A program made the translations under genes and the position numbers. Positions 34,306 through 42,682 of a DNA stretch of 64,000 bases are shown here, in pieces. A model generated the notes under the pieces. That model saw only the letters and a program-made list of their open reading frames with translations. It made no database searches and was not told where the DNA came from. Source of the stretch: JALHFZ01 sp963674625 (GTDB lineage Bacteria > Synergistota > Synergistia > Synergistales > Aminobacteriaceae); contig CAXXXO010000004.1 in NCBI GenBank assembly GCA_963674625.2, positions 372,001 through 436,000 of the forward strand, given 5' to 3'. Positions within the stretch are counted from its first letter, which is position 1. The number at the start of each line of letters is the position of its first letter.

Positions 34306-35895
34306 TTACTTTCCCTTGCGAAGCACTTTTCCCGGCAGGGCGCCCGTTGTTCCTTCGGGGTCCACGACCTCGACTCCGTTGACGAAGACCCGGGAGATGC
34401 CTTCAGGATAGAGTTCGGGCTCCTCGTAGGTCGCCCGGTCGGTTATGGTCTCCGGGTCGAAGAGCACCATGTCCGCCCAGTTCCCCTCGGCAAGGGTTCC
34501 CCGGTCGGGGATGCCCAGAATTTTCGCCGGAAAGGAGGTAATCTTTTGGATTGCCTCCGGAAGGGAGAAGACCTTTCCTTCTCGGACATAGGTTCGCAGA
34601 AAGCGGGGATAGGTGCCGTAAAGCCTGGGGTGGGGGCGGCCTCCGTAGATTCCGTCGCTTCCGAGGGTCGCCTGGGGGTGGCTGAGGACTTTTCTGAGGA
34701 CTTCCTCGGAGCCGTAAAAGCTGATCATGGTGACAGCGAGCCTCTCCTCCGCGAGAAGATCGCATACTGCTTCGATTGGGTTTTTATTCTGCCGGTCGGC
34801 AATCGCCTGACAGGAGAGCCCCTCCATCCACTTGTTTTTCTCCAGGTGGACAGCGGTGACGATTATGTTCTCCCACCCCACGGAGATCTGGCGGTTGTGC
34901 CAGACTTCGAGGCCCTTCATGAAATCGTCGGCGATTCTTTTGCGGAACTCCGGCTCCATGAGATTGGCTATGAGGGCCTCCGTCCCCTCCCCGAAGGTCC
35001 AGGGGGGAAGGACTGCCGTGAGTGTGGTGCAGCCTGCCAGATAGGGGTAGCGGTCCCAGGTGACCCGGCCTCCCTCGGCCAGGAAGGCATCGGCCATCTC
35101 GAGCACCTCGTCCATGAGGGGCCAGTTGACTTTGCCGTAGGCCTGGAGGTGGGAAACGTGGAGGCGGACTCCCGAGTTTCGCGAAATATCCCGGATTTCC
35201 CTGAAGGAGCGGCGAAGATGATACCCTTCGTCCCGCTGATGGACCACGAAGATGCCGTCCTTCTTCGCCACTTCCCTGTTCAGTTCTGTCAGTTCATCCT
35301 GGTCGGCGTAGGGGCAGGGAGGGTAGATCAAGCCGGAGGACAGGCCGTAGGCCCCCTCCTCCATGGCCTCCCGGACAATGGCGCACTGGTGGTCAAGCTC
35401 CTCCTTCGAGGCGGGACGTTCGTCCATCCCCATGGCCTCGATACGCACCGGCCCCTGGCTCAGCAGAACGGCGGCGTTGTTCGGAAGACCGCAGCTCTCA
35501 AGGGCCCCGAGGTATTCTCTGAAGGAGCCCCAGGACCACTTCTCTTCCGGAAGAATGCCGTTGAGCCCCGAAAGAATATCCATGAGCAGCTTTTTGTTTT
35601 TTCCGTAGGCCGGAGCGGTGCCGAGGCCGTCCTGGCCGAGAAGGTCGGTGGTCACCCCCTGGCGGATCTTCGCATCCGGTTTTTTGTCCCTCAGCAACTC
35701 GAGGTCCATGTGGGTGTGCATGTCGATGAAGCCGGGGCAAAGGACGAACCCTTCTGCGGAGATGACTCTTTCTGCCTCTCCGAGGTTCAATCCCATCCGG
35801 GCGATCTTTCCGTCCTTTACGCCAAGATCCTGCCGCCGGGGCTGGGCCCCGGTGCCATCAACGATCAGGGCGCCCCGTATCACAAGGTCAAACAT
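34306..35895 (-). CDS. N-acyl-D-amino-acid deacylase (D-aminoacylase) family amidohydrolase
   Basis: A 529-residue amidohydrolase that should release D-amino acids from N-acyl or related derivatives. It begins FDLVIRGALIVDGTGAQPRR; the metal-binding HTHMD is in CPGFIDMHTHMDLE, VSHLQAYGK supplies another histidine region, and GSDGIYGGRPHPRLYGTYPR is the catalytic-aspartate block typical of D-aminoacylases. The end has VNGVEVVDPEGTTGALPGKVLRKGK. It lies 24 bases below the racemase gene and shares strand with the allantoinase-like gene, so they are probably one operon. A role in D-amino-acid or hydantoin breakdown is inferred from family and context. Confidence 0.85.
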   Translation of the reverse strand: MFDLVIRGALIVDGTGAQPRRQDLGVKDGKIARMGLNLGEAERVISAEGFVLCPGFIDMHTHMDLELLRDKKPDAKIRQGVTTDLLGQDGLGTAPAYGKNKKLLMDILSGLNGILPEEKWSWGSFREYLGALESCGLPNNAAVLLSQGPVRIEAMGMDERPASKEELDHQCAIVREAMEEGAYGLSSGLIYPPCPYADQDELTELNREVAKKDGIFVVHQRDEGYHLRRSFREIRDISRNSGVRLHVSHLQAYGKVNWPLMDEVLEMADAFLAEGGRVTWDRYPYLAGCTTLTAVLPPWTFGEGTEALIANLMEPEFRKRIADDFMKGLEVWHNRQISVGWENIIVTAVHLEKNKWMEGLSCQAIADRQNKNPIEAVCDLLAEERLAVTMISFYGSEEVLRKVLSHPQATLGSDGIYGGRPHPRLYGTYPRFLRTYVREGKVFSLPEAIQKITSFPAKILGIPDRGTLAEGNWADMVLFDPETITDRATYEEPELYPEGISRVFVNGVEVVDPEGTTGALPGKVLRKGK

Positions 35896-35919
35896 TGTAT
35901 TGCCTCCTTTAAGGAAGAA

Positions 35920-36585
35920 TCACTCTCCCCGATATTTCCCTCTTCGGCTGGTGGCAAATTCCCTTGAAGCGAGGGCCTCCGCCAGCTTTACCCCTGCGAG
36001 AACTCCGTCCACAACAGGGATGCCCAGGGCTTCGGAGAGGCGGGAATCGAGGCCCGAGAGTCCGGCGCATCCGAGGGTGATTACCTCTGCGCCGTCAAGA
36101 TCCCGTGCCTTCTTCCCGGCGGCAATCAGTCGTCCCTCCAGGGTCGCCCCCTCACCTTCGAGGATGGGGCGCACCGAGGCGCACCGGGAACTCAGCCCGT
36201 ACTTCGCCACGAGCTCCCGTTTTGCCTGCACCGAACCCTCCGTTGTCTGGAGGACCGAGAAGCGGGCTCCCAGGGTCAGGGCCAGAAGCATGGAGCTTTC
36301 CCCAGCTCCCACCACCGGGCAGTCGAGAATCTCCCGCAGCACGTCGAGATTGGGATCGCAGGTGCAGGCGATCACCACTCCGTCCACCTGGCGGTGTTTT
36401 TCCGCCAGGGCCATCATGCCTGGAGCGCACAAGACCTCGTCCCGGTGGGTTTCAATGAACCTGGGCGCTCCCGGCGCGCTTTCACATACTATTTCCGTGC
36501 CCGGAAAAACTCCCTTGCGGGCTTCTCCTGCGATGAGTTCGGTGAAGGTTTCGTCCGTATTTGGGTTAATCACCAGCAGCTTCAT
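35920..36585 (-). CDS. Asp/Glu/hydantoin racemase family protein
   Basis: A 221-residue cofactor-independent racemase of the Asp/Glu/hydantoin/allantoin racemase family. The N-terminus MKLLVINPNTDETFTELI is typical. Two cysteines sit in the catalytic positions: GVVIACTCDPNLDVL and EVITLGCAGLSGLDSRL. These form the two-base mechanism that inverts a hydantoin or amino-acid carbon. The start 36585 overlaps the stop of the upstream amidohydrolase by four bases (ATGA), with GGAG eight bases before it; the longer frame to 36618 is rejected. Coupling to a cyclic-amide hydrolase and a D-aminoacylase strongly suggests hydantoin-type substrates. Confidence 0.85.
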   Translation of the reverse strand: MKLLVINPNTDETFTELIAGEARKGVFPGTEIVCESAPGAPRFIETHRDEVLCAPGMMALAEKHRQVDGVVIACTCDPNLDVLREILDCPVVGAGESSMLLALTLGARFSVLQTTEGSVQAKRELVAKYGLSSRCASVRPILEGEGATLEGRLIAAGKKARDLDGAEVITLGCAGLSGLDSRLSEALGIPVVDGVLAGVKLAEALASREFATSRRGKYRGE

Positions 36586-37952
36586 TCCGGCTTCTCCATA
36601 GGACAATACTTCCCCCATCCCTTTTCACCGACAATTTTTTCTTCTTTTTCCGCGTCGAAGATCTTTCGGCCCCGGATCCACGTCTGAACCACATGGCCCT
36701 TGAACGTCCTGCCGGAGTAGGGACTCTGTTTTACGAAATGCTGAAGGTCCTCGTTCTTGAGAACCCACTCCTTTTCGGGATCGAAGAGGACGAAGTCGGC
36801 GTCGTGCCCCTCAGCGATCCTGCCCTTCCGGCCGGACAGGCCGAAGAGTTCCGCCGGACGCTCCGCCAGAAGGACGGCCAGGCGTGTCCAGGTCAATCCC
36901 CGTTTCCGACCCTCCGTGACCACCACGGGGAGCATGGTCTGAATTCCCGTGCACCCTTCCGCCACGGTCCAGAAATCGGCCTCGGTTTCGGTTTTCTTGG
37001 CCATGGGGTGGGGAGAGTGGTCGCTCGTGATGATGTCGACCGTGCCGTCCAGGACATGCTGCCAGAGGCGCTCCACGGAATCCCTCGACCGGACGGGGGG
37101 ATCGCATTTCGCGAGAGCGCCGATCTCAAGAAGATCGTCCTCGGACATGCCGAGGTACTGGGGGCATGTCTCCGCAGAGATATTGACCTGCCCTTCCTCC
37201 CGCAGTTTTTTGAGCAGATCCATTCCCTCGGGGATACTCATGTGGGCGATGTGGGTCCGGCATCTGGGAGCCAGGGAGGCGAGAAAATACACCCTCTGGA
37301 TTGCCTCCATCTCGGAATAGGGAGGATGGGACCGGAGGTAGGCTTCGGGGCCGTTCTCCCCCGCCGCCCGCAGATCGTCCACGAGATGCTGTATGAGAGT
37401 ATCGTTCTCGGCGTGAACGGAGAGAATGCCGCCGACTTTTTCGAGGATCTTCATCCCCGCAAGCAGGGTGCCGTCGTCGGTCATGGGATAGTTGGAGCAT
37501 CGGCAGGTGAAGGCCTTGAAAGCCCTTGCACCCGCTTCCGCCATGGGGGCGATGTGGTCGAGATACCCCGGGACCACCCCTCCGTAGAGGGCGTAGTCCA
37601 CGAAGCTTCCTCTGCCGGAGGAGGCTTTTTTCTCCTCCAGGGCCTCCACGGTCAGGGTGGAGGGATTCGACAGGGGCATGTCGATAAAGGTGGTGATTCC
37701 ACCGGCGGCGCAGGCGCGGCTGTAGTCGGTGAAGTTCTCCCGGTGGGGGTCGCCGTGCCCTGCGTGGGAATGGGCATCGATCAGCCCGGGCAGCACAAGA
37801 AGGCCTTCGGCGTCCAGGGTCTCCCTCCCCTCCAGAAGCAAGTCTCCCGAGGTCACAGCCGAAATGGTGCCCTCACTGACGCCGACATTTCCTCGGAAAA
37901 CGCCTTCCCCTGTGACGATGTCTCCGTTTCGGACAACAAGATCGAAGATCAT
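36582..37952 (-). CDS. Allantoinase/dihydropyrimidinase-type cyclic amidohydrolase
   Basis: A 456-residue amidohydrolase of the dihydroorotase/allantoinase/hydantoinase group. Motifs: LPGLIDAHSHAGHGDPHREN with metal histidines, ARAFKAFTC with the lysine that is usually carboxylated, LSVHAENDTLIQHLV, THIAHMSIPEGMDLL, and DIITSDHSPHPMAKKTE with the catalytic aspartate. It should open a cyclic amide ring such as allantoin, hydantoin or dihydropyrimidine. No purine-catabolism genes were seen beside it, so allantoin is only one option. It is the first gene of the three-gene operon with the racemase and D-aminoacylase, and lies 36 bases below the threonine dehydratase gene. Confidence 0.85.
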   Translation of the reverse strand: MIFDLVVRNGDIVTGEGVFRGNVGVSEGTISAVTSGDLLLEGRETLDAEGLLVLPGLIDAHSHAGHGDPHRENFTDYSRACAAGGITTFIDMPLSNPSTLTVEALEEKKASSGRGSFVDYALYGGVVPGYLDHIAPMAEAGARAFKAFTCRCSNYPMTDDGTLLAGMKILEKVGGILSVHAENDTLIQHLVDDLRAAGENGPEAYLRSHPPYSEMEAIQRVYFLASLAPRCRTHIAHMSIPEGMDLLKKLREEGQVNISAETCPQYLGMSEDDLLEIGALAKCDPPVRSRDSVERLWQHVLDGTVDIITSDHSPHPMAKKTETEADFWTVAEGCTGIQTMLPVVVTEGRKRGLTWTRLAVLLAERPAELFGLSGRKGRIAEGHDADFVLFDPEKEWVLKNEDLQHFVKQSPYSGRTFKGHVVQTWIRGRKIFDAEKEEKIVGEKGWGKYCPMEKPE

Positions 37953-37988
37953 GGGACTGCCTCCTTCAAGGTAGAAATTTATTTCAGT

Positions 37989-38963
37989 TTACTCCTTTTC
38001 GCAGGGAAGAAAGGAGGCGAGCTTGTCGGGATCGATGTTTCCGCCGGAGAGGAAGAAGCATATCTTCTCTCCGGGCTTCGCTTTGAAGGTCCCCTCAAGG
38101 AGCGCCGCGAGGCCGATGGCCGCGGAGGGCTCCACGAGCACCTTGGCCTTGAAGATGATCTCGAGAAGGGCCTTTTTGATGAACTCGTCCGAGGCGGGGA
38201 CGATCTCGTCCACGTATTTGTCGATGAGGGGGTAATTGAACTCCCCGGTCTTCGTGATCATCAGGCCGTCGGCGAGGGTGGCCCCCATGGAGACTTCCAC
38301 GGGACGGCCGGCCTTTCGGCTCTCGGCGTACCGCTGGATGCCCGCAGGTTCGACGCCTATAACCCGGGTCCCGGGACGGGTTTCCTTGATGGCCACAGCC
38401 ATGCCGGCCAGAAGGCCGCCGCCGCCGAGGGGTACCACCACGGTATCCACATCGGGCAGATCCTGCATGATCTCGAGCCCTGCCGTTCCCTGTCCGGCGA
38501 TAAGCTCGGGATCATTGTAGGAATGGACGAGGGTGTACCCCTTCTCGTCCTGGATTTCATAGAGCTTTTTATAGCGCTGGATGGAGTCGAACCCGTAGAG
38601 GACCACCTCGGCGCCGAGGGCCTTCGTCCCCTCGATTTTCGACTGGGGAGCGTTCTCGGGCAGGACGAGGGTCGCCTTGATTCCGAGCATCTTCGCCGCA
38701 TAGGCCACTCCCTGGGCGTGATTTCCCGAAGAGGATGCGATAATCCCCTTGGCCCGGTCCTCTTCCGAGAGGGAGAGGATCTTGTTCGTCGCCCCGCGGA
38801 CTTTGAAGGATCCGGTAATCTGAAGATTTTCCGGCTTGAAATAGACCTCCGCCCCCGCGAGGGAATCGAGCTTGTCCCCACGAAGAAGGGGTGTATGGCG
38901 AACCTTTCCCGCAATCCGTTCCGCAGCCTTTTGAATATCCGAAAGTTCCACAATGCGTACCAT
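37989..38963 (-). CDS. Threonine/serine ammonia-lyase-like PLP enzyme
   Basis: A 324-residue catabolic-type threonine dehydratase without a C-terminal regulatory ACT domain. The PLP-binding lysine is in ITGSFKVRGATNKIL, the phosphate-binding loop is SSSGNHAQGVAYAA, and VPLGGGGLLAGMAVAIKE is the glycine loop. The reaction is threonine or serine to 2-oxobutyrate or pyruvate plus ammonia. It lies 53 bases behind a hairpin that follows korD and is upstream of the amidohydrolase operon. Its product would be a direct substrate for the KorABCD oxidoreductase encoded nearby. Other fold-type II enzymes (for example hydroxyaspartate dehydratase or racemases) remain possible. Confidence 0.85.
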   Translation of the reverse strand: MVRIVELSDIQKAAERIAGKVRHTPLLRGDKLDSLAGAEVYFKPENLQITGSFKVRGATNKILSLSEEDRAKGIIASSSGNHAQGVAYAAKMLGIKATLVLPENAPQSKIEGTKALGAEVVLYGFDSIQRYKKLYEIQDEKGYTLVHSYNDPELIAGQGTAGLEIMQDLPDVDTVVVPLGGGGLLAGMAVAIKETRPGTRVIGVEPAGIQRYAESRKAGRPVEVSMGATLADGLMITKTGEFNYPLIDKYVDEIVPASDEFIKKALLEIIFKAKVLVEPSAAIGLAALLEGTFKAKPGEKICFFLSGGNIDPDKLASFLPCEKE

Positions 38964-39016
38964 TTTTTTTCCTCCTCAGGCCTCAGAGCCTTGTGAATTT
39001 TTTGATCAGAACATGA

Positions 39017-39050
39017 AAGGGGCGGAAGGGAACCACTCCCCTCCGCCCTT
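39017..39050 (-). terminator. Hairpin between korD and the ammonia-lyase gene
   Basis: A GC-rich inverted repeat (39017-39030 with 39038-39050, arms AAGGGGCGGAAGGG and CCCCTCCGCCCTT with one bulge) lies just downstream of korD on the minus strand. The T run after it is weak, so it may end only part of the transcripts. Confidence 0.65.
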
Positions 39051-39064
39051 CGTCTTGTTTTATT

Positions 39065-39265
39065 TTACTTCTCTATCCACAGCGCCATGTCGGGGCAGTT
39101 GATCTCGCACTTTTTGCACTTGATGCAGTCTTCCTCCCGCACCGGGGAGATCACGGAAAACCCCTTCTGGTTCGTCTCCCCCGAAAGCTCGTAGACGTTC
39201 TTCGGGCAGACGGTGATGCACAGTCCGCACCCCTTGCAGAGTCTTTTGTTCACATGAATGGCCAT
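39065..39265 (-). CDS. korD: 2-oxoacid:ferredoxin oxidoreductase delta (ferredoxin-like) subunit
   Basis: A 66-residue protein with two 4Fe-4S motifs, LCKGCGLCITVCPKNVYEL and DCIKCKKCEINCPDMALW. It matches the delta subunit of 2-oxoglutarate-type ferredoxin oxidoreductases, which carries electrons from the catalytic KorAB dimer to ferredoxin. It is placed after sucD, separated by four bases, instead of before korA as is common. Its close spacing shows it belongs to the same operon. Confidence 0.85.
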   Translation of the reverse strand: MAIHVNKRLCKGCGLCITVCPKNVYELSGETNQKGFSVISPVREEDCIKCKKCEINCPDMALWIEK

Positions 39266-39269
39266 TGTC

Positions 39270-40136
39270 TCACCCCAGCTTCCGGATTATGTCCACCACC
39301 TGGGCGGGCGAAAGGGCAAGATGCACTCCCGCTTTTTCCAGGGCTTCCATTTTCGACGCCGCAGTCCCCTTGTTTCCACGGATGATCGCACCGGCATGGC
39401 CGAGAGATTTTCCCTCGGGGGCGGACCGCCCCACGATGAGGGAGACTACAGGCTTCTTCACGGCTTCTGCGATGTACTCCGCAGCGGAGATCTCCGTGCC
39501 TCCGCCGATCTCCCCGAGAAGGACGATGATCTCCGTTCCCGGGTCCTCGTTGAAGAGTTCCACCGCATCCATCTGGTTCATCCCCCAGATGGGGCCTCCG
39601 CCGAGGGCCACCACTGTGGACTGCCCTATTCCTGCGTCGGTGAGGGTTTTTCCCACTTCGTAGGAGAGGGCCCCGCTCTTGGAGACAACTCCCACTTTCC
39701 CCGGGATGAACATCCGGGAGGGGTGGGCTCCAAGCTTGCACTTGCCCGGGGAGATGACCCCGGCCGTTCCGGGGCCGATGACCCGGATATTCCGTCCTTC
39801 CGCGTAGGCGAGGATGTCGAGGACGTCATGCTTGGGGATTCCCTCCATGGTGAGGACGAGGAGTTCAATCCCCGCCTCCATGGCCTCCATGGCCGCGTCT
39901 TTGGCGAACATGGGGGGGACGAAGCTGATTGCCGCGTTGGGAGCGCTCTGTTCCATGGCCTGGCCCACAGAGTCGAAGACGGGGACGCCCTCAACGAAAG
40001 TTCCCCGCTTTCCGGGGGTCACTCCCGCCACTACGGCGGTGCCGTAGTCGAGAAGGGATTTCGTCTGGAGGATGCCGGATTTTCCCGTGATTCCCTGGAC
40101 GATCACCCGGGTGTTTTCATTCACGAGTATAGCCAT
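39270..40136 (-). CDS. sucD: Succinyl-CoA ligase (ADP-forming) alpha subunit
   Basis: A 288-residue subunit that carries the phospho-histidine of succinyl-CoA synthetase. Visible are VIVQGITGKSGILQTKSLLD (CoA loop), VVAGVTPGKRG, VPPMFAKDAAMEAMEAGIEL, GTAGVISPGKCKLG and LGHAGAIIRGNKGTAASKME, with the active histidine in the LGHAGA block. The start ATG 40136 has AAGGAG and comes one base before the sucC stop; the longer frame is rejected. With SucC it makes ATP from an acyl-CoA, the energy-yielding step after KorABCD. The acyl group may be succinyl or a short chain such as propionyl. Confidence 0.9.
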   Translation of the reverse strand: MAILVNENTRVIVQGITGKSGILQTKSLLDYGTAVVAGVTPGKRGTFVEGVPVFDSVGQAMEQSAPNAAISFVPPMFAKDAAMEAMEAGIELLVLTMEGIPKHDVLDILAYAEGRNIRVIGPGTAGVISPGKCKLGAHPSRMFIPGKVGVVSKSGALSYEVGKTLTDAGIGQSTVVALGGGPIWGMNQMDAVELFNEDPGTEIIVLLGEIGGGTEISAAEYIAEAVKKPVVSLIVGRSAPEGKSLGHAGAIIRGNKGTAASKMEALEKAGVHLALSPAQVVDIIRKLG

Positions 40137-40137
40137 G

Positions 40138-41259
40138 TCATTCTCCTTCCGCGGCGAACCGCACCGCGTCGGCGACGGCGGTTCGAAGATCGTCATAGAC
40201 GGAATAGCCCGCTTCGGCCATCATGCGGCTTCCCTCTTCCTCCATGGTGCCGCAGAGGCGCACCACGACGGGAAGTCCGCTCTTATGATCGGAGAAGTAG
40301 CGGATAATTCCCTCGGCCATCTCGTCCATGCGGTTGAAGCCTCCGATGAGAACCACGAGGAGGCTTTTCACTTTCCTGTCCTCAAGGACCTGCCCGAGGG
40401 CGGAGTACATGACCTCGGGGCTGGTGAGCCCGCCCATCTCGCAGAAGTCCGCCGCCGAGCCTCCCATGTCCCGGATAAGGTCGAGGGTGAGCATCCCCGT
40501 TCCGGCTCCGTCGGAGATGAGACCCACGTTTCCCTCGAGGGGGACGTAGGTTATGGTTCCGGCCTCTTTTTCTCCTTCTTTTCCGGTGATCTTCCGCTGC
40601 TCTTCTCCGAGGGCCGCGAAGAGGCCCTTCTGCCGGGGGAGAGCGTCGTCGTCGAGATCGATTTTGGAGTCGAGGGCCACAAGCCCCCTGTCCGTGACGA
40701 CGAGGGGGTTGATCTCCACAAGGGTGGCGTCCTTTTCCCGGAAGAGAGTCCAGATTTTGCGGACGAAGGAGGCAAATTCTTTTTTGTCTTCGTATCCGAG
40801 GAAGTCGGCCATGGCACGGATCTTGTAGTCCGTCACCCCCCAGAGGGGATCCACGGGGACTTTCAGGATTCTCTCTGGCTCTTTTTCGGCCACGGCCTCG
40901 ATGTCCATTCCCCCTGCGGGGCTGACCATGAAGAGAGGGGTTCTCGCCTCCCCGTCGAAGGTGACGGCGAGGTAGTATTCCCTCCGGATGTCCATCTTCT
41001 CCTCCACGAGGAGCGCGGAGACCTTCTCCCCCTTGAGTTCGAGGGAGAGGATGGAGTCGGCGGCCTTTTCGGCCTCTTCCGGGGTGGAGGCAAGAAGCAC
41101 TCCTCCGGCCTTGCCCCTTCCTCCGGAGAGGACCTGGGCCTTGACGGCGCTGGGGGCAAAGAGGCCTTCCCGGGAGGAAGCGGTTACAAGGGCGCCCTTC
41201 GGGACAGGAATTCCCGCCTCACGGAAGAGGGCCTTTCCCTGAAATTCGTAGAGCTTCAT
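40138..41259 (-). CDS. sucC: Succinyl-CoA ligase (ADP-forming) beta subunit
   Basis: A 373-residue ATP-grasp subunit that binds nucleotide and the carboxylic acid. It begins MKLYEFQGKALFREAGIPVP; SGGRGKAGGVLLA is the phosphate-binding stretch, LVEINPLVVTDRGLVALDSK binds metal, and LISDGAGTGMLTLDLIRDMG and VVLIGGFNRMDEMAEGI belong to the C-terminal domain. The start overlaps korC by four bases. ADP or GDP use is not resolved by sequence. Substrate may be broader than succinate because the operon is dedicated to 2-oxoacid oxidation. Confidence 0.9.
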   Translation of the reverse strand: MKLYEFQGKALFREAGIPVPKGALVTASSREGLFAPSAVKAQVLSGGRGKAGGVLLASTPEEAEKAADSILSLELKGEKVSALLVEEKMDIRREYYLAVTFDGEARTPLFMVSPAGGMDIEAVAEKEPERILKVPVDPLWGVTDYKIRAMADFLGYEDKKEFASFVRKIWTLFREKDATLVEINPLVVTDRGLVALDSKIDLDDDALPRQKGLFAALGEEQRKITGKEGEKEAGTITYVPLEGNVGLISDGAGTGMLTLDLIRDMGGSAADFCEMGGLTSPEVMYSALGQVLEDRKVKSLLVVLIGGFNRMDEMAEGIIRYFSDHKSGLPVVVRLCGTMEEEGSRMMAEAGYSVYDDLRTAVADAVRFAAEGE

Positions 41260-41807
41260 CCCTTGATTTCCTCTTTGGCCAGCCGGATTCCCTCTTCAAG
41301 GGCCGCGATGTTCATGGCGGCGTATTTTTCCTTCACCGATTCCTTGATGGTCGCCACGAGGCTTTCCTTCGAGATGACCCGGCTCTTCTCCTGAAGGAAG
41401 CCGAGCATGACCATGTTGGCCGACATTTTGCTGCCCAGGCGGATCGCCGTCTCGGTAGCCGGCACTTTCCACACCGTTATGGAAGGGGCCAGCTCTCCCA
41501 CCTCGGGGACCAGGGAGCTGTCCACGAAGAGGCTGCCCCCCTCTTTGAGTTCGTCCTTGTGCGCGTCGTAGGCACCCTGGAACATGGAGACGAGGATGTC
41601 GTTCTTTTCATGGACCGGGGTGCCGATGGGCTCTTTGGAGAGAACGACCTCCGACTGGCACTGGCCTCCCCGGGCCTCGGATCCGTAGGACTGGGACTGG
41701 GCCGCGTATATTCCTTCCCTGGTCACCGCCGCCTCGCCGAGAATGACCGACGAGAGAATGATCCCCTGGCCGCCGAAGCCGCAGAAGCGGATGCTCGTCT
41801 GTTTCAT
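41256..41807 (-). CDS. korC: 2-oxoacid:ferredoxin oxidoreductase gamma subunit
   Basis: A 183-residue gamma subunit with the typical N-terminal loop RFCGFGGQGIILSSVILGEA, YGSEARGGQCQSEVVLSKEP and ILVSMFQGAYDAHKDELKEG. It helps bind CoA and stabilise the KorAB core. It overlaps sucC by four bases on one side and korB by four on the other, so the whole set is translationally coupled. Confidence 0.9.
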   Translation of the reverse strand: MKQTSIRFCGFGGQGIILSSVILGEAAVTREGIYAAQSQSYGSEARGGQCQSEVVLSKEPIGTPVHEKNDILVSMFQGAYDAHKDELKEGGSLFVDSSLVPEVGELAPSITVWKVPATETAIRLGSKMSANMVMLGFLQEKSRVISKESLVATIKESVKEKYAAMNIAALEEGIRLAKEEIKG

Positions 41808-42682
41808 GACCGGGCCTCCTGCTTTTCGCCGCAGGTTTCACAGGTTTCACAGACATCGTCGGAGGTGTAGAGGGTGCTGCCACGGAAGACGGGCCGTTCA
41901 ATGTTGACGAACTCGCCGAGGAGGTATTTTCCCGCCGTCTCCTCGGGGGGGAGCTTGTCTGCCGCAGTGAGAGGAACTGTGCGGTTCTTGATCCATTCCA
42001 CGAGGTTTTTCGGGCTTCCGCTGCCCAGGGCGTACCGTCCGAAGTGGGTGGGGCACTGGGAGAGAATCTCCACCACGGAGAAGCCTTTGTGGCCGAGAGC
42101 CGTTTTGAGAAAGCTCGTCATCTGGGCGGGGTTGGACGTGAGGGTCCGGCTGACGTAGGTCGCTCCCGCAGTGACGGCCAGGGCGCACATGTCGAAGGGG
42201 GGCTCGCTGCTTCCGTAGGGGGTGGTCATGGTGACGGAGCCGCCGGGTGTCATGGGGGCGACCTGCCCGCCCGTCATGGCGAAGTTGAAGTTGTTGACCA
42301 CAATGAAGGTGACGTCGAGGTTCCGCCTCGCGGCGTGGATGAAGTGGTTCCCTCCTATGGAGAGGGCGTCGCCGTCTCCGGCGAAGACGACTACCTTCGT
42401 ATCGGGCTTGACGAGCTTGATACCCGTGGCCCAGGGGAGGGTCCGTCCGTGCACTCCGTGAAGGCAGTCCATATCGATGTAGACGGGAATGCGGGCCGTG
42501 CAGCCGACTCCGCCGATCCCTACCATGGAGTGAAGGTCGAGTTTCAGCTGTTCAGCTGCCCTCAGAAAAGCGTTGACCACCTGGCCGCAGCCGCAGCCGG
42601 GGCAGAAGAAATGGGGAAGCTTCTCCTGGCGCATGTATTTGAGCAGGGGATTTCCGTTCTTTTCCATTCCAAGGGCGCTCAT
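41804..42682 (-). CDS. korB: 2-oxoacid:ferredoxin oxidoreductase beta (TPP-binding) subunit
   Basis: A 292-residue subunit. The start at 42682 overlaps the korA stop (ATGA); the longer frame upstream is inside korA. FFCPGCGCGQVVNAFLRAAE has cysteines that bind the catalytic 4Fe-4S cluster, and VVVFAGDGDALSIGGNHFIH with DVTFIVVNNFNFAMTGGQ forms the thiamine diphosphate site. Two more cysteines lie at the end (DDVCETCETCGEKQ). The enzyme oxidatively decarboxylates 2-oxoacids with CoA and ferredoxin, and may act on 2-oxoglutarate, 2-oxobutyrate or branched-chain oxoacids. Confidence 0.9.
   Translation of the reverse strand: MSALGMEKNGNPLLKYMRQEKLPHFFCPGCGCGQVVNAFLRAAEQLKLDLHSMVGIGGVGCTARIPVYIDMDCLHGVHGRTLPWATGIKLVKPDTKVVVFAGDGDALSIGGNHFIHAARRNLDVTFIVVNNFNFAMTGGQVAPMTPGGSVTMTTPYGSSEPPFDMCALAVTAGATYVSRTLTSNPAQMTSFLKTALGHKGFSVVEILSQCPTHFGRYALGSGSPKNLVEWIKNRTVPLTAADKLPPEETAGKYLLGEFVNIERPVFRGSTLYTSDDVCETCETCGEKQEARS

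Noticed and set aside
34297..35967. A 556-codon plus-strand frame opposite the D-aminoacylase.
   Set aside because: Antisense to a well-conserved amidohydrolase; no supporting motifs.
36693..38996. A 767-codon open frame opposite the allantoinase-like and ammonia-lyase genes.
   Set aside because: It is the antisense of two conserved genes in a GC-rich region, with no ribosome site and no recognisable domain.
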